Shown here piece by piece: positions 57,589 to 64,000 of a stretch of 64,000 bases of DNA. A program made the translations under genes and the position numbers. Position 1 is the first letter of the stretch, and the number at the start of each line of letters is the position of its first letter. The notes beneath the pieces are model-generated. The model had not been told where the DNA came from. It did no database searches and saw only the letters and a program-made list of their open reading frames with translations. This stretch comes from Janthinobacterium saanense (GTDB lineage: Bacteria; Pseudomonadota; Gammaproteobacteria; Burkholderiales; Burkholderiaceae_D), in contig NZ_JACHCI010000012.1 of the NCBI RefSeq assembly GCF_014200675.1, positions 64,400 to 128,399 on the forward strand. Direction: 5' to 3'.

Positions 57589-60129
57589 TTAGTTTTGCGT
57601 CAGGAAAGTTTTCAGCTTGTCCGAACGCGAAGGCTGGCGCAGCTTGCTCATGGCTTTCGCTTCGATCTGGCGGATACGCTCGCGCGTCACGTCGAACTGC
57701 TTGCCCACTTCTTCCAGGGTGTGGTCGTTCGACATTTCCACGCCATAACGCATGCGCAGCACTTTCGCTTCGCGCGGGGTCAGCGAGTCCAGCACTTCCT
57801 TGATCACATTGCGCATCGACGCGTGCAGTGCGGCGTCCAGCGGCGCCAGGGTGGTGTTGTCTTCGATGAAGTCGCCCAGTTGCGAATCGCCGTCTTCGCC
57901 CATCGGCGTTTCCATGGAGATAGGCTCTTTGGCGATCTTCATGATCTCGCGCACCTTGTTTTCCGGCATTTCCATCTTGACGGCCAGGGTCGCCAGGTCT
58001 GGCTCGCTGCCGGTTTCCTGCATGATCTGGCGCGAGATGCGGTTCATCTTGTTGATCGTTTCGATCATGTGCACCGGCACGCGGATGGTGCGGGCCATGT
58101 CGGCGATCGAACGCGTGATCGCCTGGCGTATCCACCAGGTGGCGTAGGTCGAGAACTTGTAGCCGCGGCGGTATTCGAATTTATCGACCGCTTTCAGCAA
58201 GCCGATATTGCCTTCCTGGATCAGATCGAGGAATTGCAAGCCACGGTTGATGTATTTCTTCGCAATCGAAATCACCAGACGCAAGTTGGCGACCGTCATT
58301 TCGCGTTTGGCGTGACGGGCGCGCTTTTCACCGGCAGCCATCTGCTTGTTGATCTTGCGCAAGTCAGCCAGCGGCAAGGCCACGCGGGCTTGCAGGTCGA
58401 TCATTTTCTTTTGCAGCTCTTTTACCGCTGGCACGTTGCGGCTCAGGATGGCGCTGTACGGATACTTGCAATCGACTTCGCGGTCTACCCATTCCAGGTC
58501 GCATTCATTGCCTGGGAAAACCTTGATGAAGTGGGCGCGCGGCATGCCGCATTTGTTCACGCACAGTTCCAGCACGGCGCGCTCGATGTGGCGCACTTCT
58601 TCCATCTGGCCACGCAGGGTGTCGCACAGTTTTTCCACTACCTTGGCAGTGAAGCGGATGCCCAGCAATTCCTGGGAAATCGCTTCCTGCGCCTTGATGT
58701 AGGCTTTCGAGTTGTAGCCCTCGGGCGCCTTGCGCATCTTGTCGTACTGGGTCGAGATGACGTTGAATTTCTCCAGCGCATTCTTTTTCAGTTGCGCCAG
58801 TTGCTCGCTCGAGAAACCGGCCGCGCCGCCATTGGCGTCGCCGTCTTCTTCCTCGGCTTCCTCTTCCTCTTCCTCGTCGTCGCCGACGGTCGCTGGCGCG
58901 GCCACGGCGGCTGGCGCTGGCGCATTGCTTTCGTTCAGATCGACGAAGCCGTCAACCACTTCATCGACCTTGACTTCGTCACGGGCGATTTTTTGCGACA
59001 GGGCGACGATTTCAGCGATGGTGGTCGGGCAGGCGGAAATCGCCTGGATCATGTCTTTCAAGCCGCCTTCGATACGCTTGGCGATCTCGATCTCGCCTTC
59101 GCGCGTCAGCAGCGCCACGGCGCCCATTTCACGCATATACATGCGCACAGGGTCGGTGGTGCGGCCGAAATCGGAGTCGACGGTCGACAGCGCGGTGGCG
59201 GCAGCCGCTTCGACTTCATCATCGCTGGTGACGGTGGCGACGTTGTCCGTCAACAACAGGCTTTCCGCGTCAGGGGCGCGCTCGTAGACGGCGATACCCA
59301 TGTCGTTGAAGGTGGCGATGATGCCTTCGATCGCTTCCGGATCGATAATGTTTTCTGGCAATTGGTCATTGATCTCGGCATAGGTCAGGAAGCCGCGCTC
59401 CTTGCCCATATTGATCAAGCCCGTGATTTGCTTGCGGCGGCGTTCCAGATCCGCTGCGGAGGCTTCCGGATCGCCCAAAGCGTCCGCCATGCCGCCCTTG
59501 GCCTTGCGGTCGCGGGCTTTCGAGACGGCCTTCAGTTCGGCGCGTTCGACGGCGTTCAGTGCTGCCACTTCATCGTTTTCCGGCGTGAATTCGCTCGGCT
59601 TGCGGCCACGGCGGCCTGGCACCTTGACGGTCGGCAGGAAATAATTCGAGGTATCGATGGCGGCCAGGGCGTCGGCGTCGGTGGTCTTGCTGACCGCTTG
59701 TGCGCCGCTGATGATGGTCACTGGCGCCTGCTCTACCTTGGCGCGCACCACTTTGGAACGGGCAGCCGTCACCACCTTGTTGGTGGCGGCGCTCTCGGTC
59801 ACTTTACGTGGCGCAGCAGCGACCTTGACGCCAGGCGCAATTTTTACGCTCGGCACTTTGACCGGCGCAGCTTCAGCCGCATCAGCCACCGCCTCGACGA
59901 CAGCTTCGGCAGCAGGCGCTTCTGGCGCCGCGTCGGCTGGCGGCACGGCCAGGCGCGAACGGCTCTTCTTCACCACCGTGACCACGGTCGGCGTAGTGGC
60001 CGGCGCTTCCGGATTCGCTTGCGCATTATCGATGAAGTAAGATAAAGTCGTTTTCGGTACGGCAAGTTGCGCCGAAGCAGGACGGGGAGCCTTGGCGGAC
60101 AACGTTAATGTTTTTGGCGTATTCTTCAT
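57589..60129 (-). CDS. rpoD: RNA polymerase sigma factor RpoD (sigma-70)
   Basis: An 846-residue primary sigma factor. Regions: a long Ala/Pro/Val/Lys-rich N-terminal extension (~1-165), region 1.1 (about 200-285), 1.2 ([20 protein letters not shown]), a non-conserved region with an acidic tract of consecutive Glu (about 400-415), 2.1-2.4 ([39 protein letters not shown]), 3 ([15 protein letters not shown]) and 4.2 ([20 protein letters not shown]). It is about 230 residues longer than the E. coli protein, mainly at the N-terminus; long forms are usual in Oxalobacteraceae. A downstream start cannot be excluded. Confidence 0.97.
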   Translation of the reverse strand: MKNTPKTLTLSAKAPRPASAQLAVPKTTLSYFIDNAQANPEAPATTPTVVTVVKKSRSRLAVPPADAAPEAPAAEAVVEAVADAAEAAPVKVPSVKIAPGVKVAAAPRKVTESAATNKVVTAARSKVVRAKVEQAPVTIISGAQAVSKTTDADALAAIDTSNYFLPTVKVPGRRGRKPSEFTPENDEVAALNAVERAELKAVSKARDRKAKGGMADALGDPEASAADLERRRKQITGLINMGKERGFLTYAEINDQLPENIIDPEAIEGIIATFNDMGIAVYERAPDAESLLLTDNVATVTSDDEVEAAAATALSTVDSDFGRTTDPVRMYMREMGAVALLTREGEIEIAKRIEGGLKDMIQAISACPTTIAEIVALSQKIARDEVKVDEVVDGFVDLNESNAPAPAAVAAPATVGDDEEEEEEAEEEDGDANGGAAGFSSEQLAQLKKNALEKFNVISTQYDKMRKAPEGYNSKAYIKAQEAISQELLGIRFTAKVVEKLCDTLRGQMEEVRHIERAVLELCVNKCGMPRAHFIKVFPGNECDLEWVDREVDCKYPYSAILSRNVPAVKELQKKMIDLQARVALPLADLRKINKQMAAGEKRARHAKREMTVANLRLVISIAKKYINRGLQFLDLIQEGNIGLLKAVDKFEYRRGYKFSTYATWWIRQAITRSIADMARTIRVPVHMIETINKMNRISRQIMQETGSEPDLATLAVKMEMPENKVREIMKIAKEPISMETPMGEDGDSQLGDFIEDNTTLAPLDAALHASMRNVIKEVLDSLTPREAKVLRMRYGVEMSNDHTLEEVGKQFDVTRERIRQIEAKAMSKLRQPSRSDKLKTFLTQN

Positions 60130-60762
60130 AGATATCTCTTAATGCGAGACCAGATGGTGTCGGCGCGAAGTGAATGATCCCACCTAAGCCTGCGAAACCG
60201 GACTCGATGGAGCGTGTTGTTGCGGCTGCCGTCTACAGGCAGCGGCGCCTGTTTATCGGAACGTTCAAGGCCCGCGCATACTGGAGCAGGAGCGGCGAGG
60301 CCGAAGCCGGGTCAGATAAATAAGCGATGTACATTGCGGAATGAAAAAAAGCCCGTACCAGAACGGGCTTGAATCTATTGTTGTTCAGTGAAGACACAGC
60401 GGAGAGCAAGATTATGTAGGAAACACCGTTATCTGGATAATTGATAAGCAAAATACCGCATATCAACAATACGCATAATTGCGCTTCAACAAGACCTTGC
60501 TACCATCCCCTTTAGCTATGATCGAAACCTTGAAAAACAAGGCCTGATGATCACGGCGAGCCGACATTATACACATTTCCCGCATTTCGCGCCCTGCTTA
60601 ATGCTCGCCCAATGCCACGCCCACCCCTGCATCAATGCCGGGACATGGATCAATCGCAGCTTAAATCCATATCAATCGCAGTAAAATCAGACAGTGAGTT
60701 GCCAAAAAAGACAATGCACTTGCCTGTGGCGCGTGCTATGCTCCCCTTTTATAGCCTAACCT
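60130..60762. other. 633-base intergenic region between rpoD and proQ-like gene
   Basis: No convincing ORF or tRNA. It holds the rpoD leader/promoter, a small hairpin GCTGCC/GGCAGC near 60227-60245, a strong minus-strand terminator at 60344-60370, and an AT-rich stretch at 60400-60740 with the promoter of the ProQ-like gene. The terminator has no gene to serve, which leaves room for a small minus-strand RNA between it and about 60740. Confidence 0.5.
60344..60370 (-). terminator. Minus-strand terminator with no evident gene
   Basis: Stem AAGCCCGT (60349-60356) / ACGGGCTT (60363-60370), six-base loop, seven T on the minus strand (60344-60350). It lies about 215 bases upstream of the rpoD start. 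Confidence 0.75.
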
Positions 60763-61281
60763 ATGATGTCGATGACCAGCTCCACGCCAGACCAGCAAGC
60801 CACCACTCCTGACACGCCAGCCGATGCAGCAGTTGCAGTTGCAACAACTGCCGCCGCTACTGCTACCTCGGCTACGCCCGCCGGCCTGACCGCGCGCGCC
60901 CTGCTCAAGCAGTTCCAGGAGCAATTTCCGCCTTTCCGCGAATGCCTGCCCTTGTCCATCGGCATCGACAAGCAGATTCTGGCCCGCCTGCCGGACCTGG
61001 ACCGCAAGCTGATGCGCACGGCGCTGGGTATCCACACCGGCTCGCTGCGCTATCTGCGCGTGATGGAAAAAGCCAAGGTACGCTACGACCTCGACGGCAC
61101 TGCCGGCGCGGAAGTGACGCAAACCCACCGCGATCACGCCACGCAAGTATTGCAACAGCGCTTCAAGAAAGAAGCCGACCGCAAGAAAGCTGAACGCGAA
61201 GCAGCAGCGACCGAAGAAGCAAACCGTTTGCGCCTTGAAAAGCTGAACCAGCTGACCGCGAAATTCTCGCGCAAAGGCTGA
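60763..61281 (+). CDS. proQ: ProQ/FinO-domain RNA chaperone
   Basis: A 172-residue RNA-binding protein. After a low-complexity Ala/Thr-rich N-terminus (~1-42) comes the FinO domain (about 45-150): LLKQFQEQFPPFRECLPLSIGI, LMRTALGIHTGSLRYLRVMEKA and YDLDGTAGAEVTQTHRDHA, then a Lys/Glu-rich helical tail. ProQ proteins bind structured sRNAs and mRNA 3' ends. Start uncertain among ATGs at 60763, 60766 and 60772. It is followed 9 bases later by an exonuclease gene, probably one operon. Confidence 0.88.
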   Translation: MMSMTSSTPDQQATTPDTPADAAVAVATTAAATATSATPAGLTARALLKQFQEQFPPFRECLPLSIGIDKQILARLPDLDRKLMRTALGIHTGSLRYLRVMEKAKVRYDLDGTAGAEVTQTHRDHATQVLQQRFKKEADRKKAEREAAATEEANRLRLEKLNQLTAKFSRKG

Positions 61282-61290
61282 TACGGCTTC

Positions 61291-61929
61291 ATGGAAACAG
61301 CAGTCCCGCCGCCACTACCGCCCTACCAGGGCATACAACTAGCCCAGGTCAAGCTGGTACGCACCAGCGATGATGCGCGCGAGGCCATGGCGGCCCTGTT
61401 GGCGGCCGACGCGATCGGTTTCGATACCGAATCGAAGCCGACTTTCGTCAAGGGCGAGTCTTCTACCGGCCCGCATTTGATACAGCTGGCGACCGACGAT
61501 ATCGCCTACCTGTTCCAGGTGGGCGTAGCGCCCACGCCTGCGCTGGCGGAATTGAAGGCCATCCTCGAATCGACCACCACCATCAAGGTGGGTTTTGGCT
61601 TGTCTGACGACGTCAAGCGCTTGCGCGCCAAACTGGGCATCATGCCGGCCCAGGTGCTCGACCTGTCCGTCGCCTTGCGCGGCGGCCAGCGCAATGACCT
61701 GGGGGCCAAGACGGCGGTGGCCAAGTTCTTTGGCCAGCACCTGCAAAAATCCAAGAAAATCTCCACCACCAACTGGGCGTCAACGCGCCTGACGGACAAG
61801 CAGATTTTATATGCGGCCGACGATGCGCAAGTCGCCCTGCGCGTGTACCGCCGCTGGATCGCCGAGGGCGGCAAGGTAGCGCCGCAAAAAGCGCCGCGCC
61901 CTGCGCCCCTTCCACAGCCCGCCGTCTAG
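61291..61929 (+). CDS. 3'-5' exonuclease (RNase D / DEDDy family)
   Basis: A 212-residue single-domain exonuclease. The DEDD residues appear in AIGFDTESKPTF (D, E), GFGLSDDVKRLRAKLG (D) and YAADDAQVALRVYRRW (Y..D), with HLIQLAT typical of the fold. It lacks the HRDC domains of full RNase D. It probably degrades RNA or DNA 3' ends; the ProQ-like neighbour suggests RNA metabolism (inference). Its TAG lies in a CTAG shared with the stop of the convergent MocR gene. Confidence 0.9.
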   Translation: METAVPPPLPPYQGIQLAQVKLVRTSDDAREAMAALLAADAIGFDTESKPTFVKGESSTGPHLIQLATDDIAYLFQVGVAPTPALAELKAILESTTTIKVGFGLSDDVKRLRAKLGIMPAQVLDLSVALRGGQRNDLGAKTAVAKFFGQHLQKSKKISTTNWASTRLTDKQILYAADDAQVALRVYRRWIAEGGKVAPQKAPRPAPLPQPAV

Positions 61930-63368
61930 CCCTCTCTTGCCGACAATTGTTGTGCGACCAGCCGCCCCAGGGTGGCCATCGCCGCTGCCACCGGCGCACG
62001 CCAGGGGTGGCCATAATTGAGGCGGATGCAGTGCCCGAAAGCGCGCGTGGCAGAAAAAATCGGCCCGGGCGCGATACTGATGCCCGCTTCCAAAGCACTC
62101 CTGTGCAGGGCCAGCGCATCGCATCCATCGGGTAATTCCAGCCAGACAAAATAACCGCCCTGCGGCCGCGACACGCGCGTGCCTGGCGGAAAATGTTCGG
62201 CGATCGCCTGCAGCATGCAACGTTGCTGCGCGGCCAGGGTCAACCGCAGCTGGCGCAAGTGGCGCTCGTAACCGCCCTGCGCCAGATAATCGGCCAGCGC
62301 CATTTGCAGGGGCACTGGCGCCGACAGGCTGGTGGTCAGCTTGAGCCGCTCGACCTGGCGCGCAAACCGCCCGGCCACCACCCAGCCCAGGCGAAACCCC
62401 GGCGCCAGCGTTTTTGAAAACGAACTGCAATGCATGACCAGGCCCTGGCTGTCCGCACTTTTGCTCAAGCCAGGGCGCTGCCTGCCAAAATACAGTTCGC
62501 CATACACATCGTCTTCGATCAGCGGCACCGCATGCCTCGCCAACAACTCCACCAGCGCGCGCTTCTTTTCCAGCGGCATCAGGCTGCCCAGCGGATTTTG
62601 AAAACTGGTCATCAGCCAGCACGCCTTCGGTTGATGCCGTTCCAGCAAGACCGCCAGCGCATCGAGGTCGACGCCATCGCGGGGACTGGTGGCGATCTCG
62701 ACGGCTTTCAGCTCCAGCCTTTCCAGCGCCTGCAGACAGGCATAAAAACTGGGCGACTCGATCAGCACCGTGTCGCCAGGCCGCGTGACAGCCTGCAAAC
62801 ACAGGTTCAAGGCTTCCAGCGCACCATTGGTGATGACGATCTCGTCGCTGGAAACATGTACGCCATCGAGCTGGTAGCGCAAGGCGATCTGGCGGCGCAG
62901 CTCGGCGTTGCCCAGTGATAAATCCGTCACCGCGCTCCAGGGGTCAAAACGGCGCATGCTGGCCGACACGGCCCGCGCCAGCCTGGCCATCGGATACAGT
63001 TCAGGGCTGGGAAAGGCCGAGCCCAAAGGCACAATATCGCGTGCGCCGCAGGCGCCAAGCACCTCGAACACCAGGTCGCTGACATCGACGTCGGTACGCA
63101 CTTCGGCCGGGCGCGAACTGGCCGGCTCAAGCGCCAGTGCATGAGTTTGCTGCGCCACGTAATACCCTGAACGGGGCCGCGACACGATCAGGCCACGCGC
63201 TTCGAGCAGATAATAGGCCTGGAATACCGTCGACGGACTGATGGCCTGCCGTGCCTGCTGCTGGCGCACGGACGGCAGCTTGTCGCCAGGCAACAGCAGC
63301 TGAGCAGCAATCATGGTGGCGATCTCGTCCGCCAATACTTCATATCGCTTCAAGCCCTCACTCCTCAT
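61926..63368 (-). CDS. MocR-type PLP-dependent transcriptional regulator (GntR HTH plus aminotransferase domain)
   Basis: A 480-residue fusion from the ATG at 63368: N-terminal winged helix of the GntR type (LADEIATMIAAQLLLPGDKLPSVRQQQ then SPSTVFQAYYLLEARGLI, about 10-70), and a fold-type I aminotransferase domain (about 110-480) with VITNGALEALNLCLQA, SFQNPLGSLMPLEKK, the Asp of IEDDVYGELYF and the PLP lysine in SSFSKTLAPGFRLGWV. Such regulators often control vitamin B6, GABA or amino-acid genes. It is divergent from a cytochrome gene; target unknown. Confidence 0.92.
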   Translation of the reverse strand: MRSEGLKRYEVLADEIATMIAAQLLLPGDKLPSVRQQQARQAISPSTVFQAYYLLEARGLIVSRPRSGYYVAQQTHALALEPASSRPAEVRTDVDVSDLVFEVLGACGARDIVPLGSAFPSPELYPMARLARAVSASMRRFDPWSAVTDLSLGNAELRRQIALRYQLDGVHVSSDEIVITNGALEALNLCLQAVTRPGDTVLIESPSFYACLQALERLELKAVEIATSPRDGVDLDALAVLLERHQPKACWLMTSFQNPLGSLMPLEKKRALVELLARHAVPLIEDDVYGELYFGRQRPGLSKSADSQGLVMHCSSFSKTLAPGFRLGWVVAGRFARQVERLKLTTSLSAPVPLQMALADYLAQGGYERHLRQLRLTLAAQQRCMLQAIAEHFPPGTRVSRPQGGYFVWLELPDGCDALALHRSALEAGISIAPGPIFSATRAFGHCIRLNYGHPWRAPVAAAMATLGRLVAQQLSAREG

Positions 63369-63483
63369 GCAAACTGATACGGTGTTTTCTTTATGCAACT
63401 GATCCTGTCAGTATTGTTGTAAGCAGTATATCCTTGGCAATTAAGCCAGCATCGTCGGCCAGCACAGAGAGGTGAACTATTTC
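63369..63483. promoter_or_regulatory. Divergent control region MocR / cytochrome c4-like gene
   Basis: AACTGAT occurs twice as a direct repeat (63372 and 63397), and the second copy is also part of an inverted repeat ACTGA-N5-TCAGT (63398-63412). MocR regulators commonly bind direct repeats of this kind; the site would allow autoregulation. Confidence 0.4.
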
Positions 63484-64000
63484 ATGCGAATTAACGTTTC
63501 CAGGCTCTCTTTCTTCCTGACCGGCATCGCCGTCCTGCTTCCCGGCTGGGCCATGGCGGCGCCGGCGACCCTGCCCGACAATCTGGAACAGCGCATCAAG
63601 GCTTGCACGGCTTGCCATGCAAAAAAGCAAGGCCAGGATGCCTTCTTTCCCCGCATCGCCGGCAAGCCGGCCGGCTATCTGTATAACCAGCTGGTGAATT
63701 TTCGCGAGGGACGGCGCCAGTATCCGATGATGACGTATATGGTGGAACATTTGCCGGACGCCTATCTGCGCGAGATCGCCGACTATTTTGCCGAACAACA
63801 TCCCGCGCCGCCGCCCGCACAGCCCAGCAGTGCAGGCGCTGCCGCGCTGGCGCGGGGCCAGCAACTGGTGCAGCAAGGCGATAGCAGCAAGAAAATCCCC
63901 GCCTGCATCGCCTGCCATGGCGCCCAGCTGGCTGGTCTGGCCCCCGCCATCCCCGGCTTGCTGGGCTTGCCACGCGACTATATCAACGCCCAGTTTGGCG
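63484..64000 (+). CDS. Diheme cytochrome c4-like protein, N-terminal part (cut by window edge)
   Basis: An open frame from the ATG at 63484 to the right edge (172 residues seen). It has a signal peptide (FFLTGIAVLLPGWAMAA) and two heme c sites, CTACH (about residue 40) and CIACH (about 142), about 100 residues apart, as in the tandem-domain c4 cytochromes. Conserved surroundings FPRIAGKPAGYLYNQLVNFREG fit. It is a periplasmic electron carrier to terminal oxidases. An in-frame GTG at 63472 is a less likely start. Confidence 0.88.
   Translation, partial: MRINVSRLSFFLTGIAVLLPGWAMAAPATLPDNLEQRIKACTACHAKKQGQDAFFPRIAGKPAGYLYNQLVNFREGRRQYPMMTYMVEHLPDAYLREIADYFAEQHPAPPPAQPSSAGAAALARGQQLVQQGDSSKKIPACIACHGAQLAGLAPAIPGLLGLPRDYINAQFG

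Noticed and set aside
57559..60045. Plus-strand 828-codon open frame
   Set aside because: Complete antisense shadow of rpoD; composition rich in His, Arg, Phe with no recognisable domain.
60233..60469. Minus-strand 78-codon frame upstream of rpoD
   Set aside because: It spans the terminator hairpin, has no ribosome site and no coding-like third-position bias.

Overview
The window reads as chromosomal DNA of a GC-rich betaproteobacterium of the Oxalobacteraceae, most like Janthinobacterium or a close relative (Massilia, Duganella). This is inferred from the gene content: secreted GH18/GH19 chitinases with poly Pro-Thr linkers, PEP-CTERM proteins, the hemC-hemD-hemX-hemY operon divergent from ppc, the trxB-smr / ftsK-lolA-rarA-serS neighbourhood, glnB next to nadE, and a long sigma-70 (RpoD). 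No rRNA, CRISPR array, IS element or integrase was recognised.

Layout. 1-8.8 kb: a polyol (mannitol/sorbitol type) uptake and oxidation operon on the minus strand (binding protein, two permeases, ATPase, mannitol 2-dehydrogenase, AraC regulator), with a second, truncated AraC paralogue at the left edge. A maltoporin-like outer-membrane channel diverges from it across a 313-base control region full of GATACT/AGTATC half-sites. 8.8-14.6 kb: a chitinase cluster on the minus strand, one GH18 and two tandem GH19 lipoprotein chitinases. The two GH19 genes share the same promoter/operator block. 14.6-15.5 kb: a sulfotransferase. 15.6-25.4 kb: a very large two-partner-secretion adhesin locus with about 20 YDG/MBG repeats. 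It appears rearranged: the 5' ORF is an in-frame chimera of a TpsB transporter and a TpsA exoprotein, it lacks a signal peptide, it is followed by a frameshift at a five-C tract, and an orphan 3' gene fragment abuts its start in the opposite orientation. 25.4-30.7 kb: two PEP-CTERM proteins, a beta-hydroxyacid dehydrogenase, hisC, and a divergent HxlR/SDR pair. 30.7-32.4 kb: a probable esterase remnant, a heptad-repeat coiled-coil membrane protein and two identical tRNA-Ser(CGA) genes.

32.4-64 kb is mostly housekeeping: serS (directly upstream of its cognate tRNA genes), rarA, lolA, ftsK, trxB, an Smr protein, a TRIC-like channel, glnB, nadE, a FemAB/GNAT-like protein, uppP, ppa, hemYXDC, ppc, an apparently orphan PAS histidine kinase, a HAF-repeat secreted protein, rpoD, a ProQ-like RNA chaperone, a DEDD exonuclease, a MocR-type regulator and the start of a diheme cytochrome c4-like gene.

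The most unusual features are the chimeric/frameshifted TPS locus, the shared regulatory block of the duplicated chitinases, the GATACT array between the polyol operon and the porin, a small family of palindromic intergenic elements (cores GGGGTCRGACCC), and the serS / twin tRNA-Ser arrangement with stacked hairpins.
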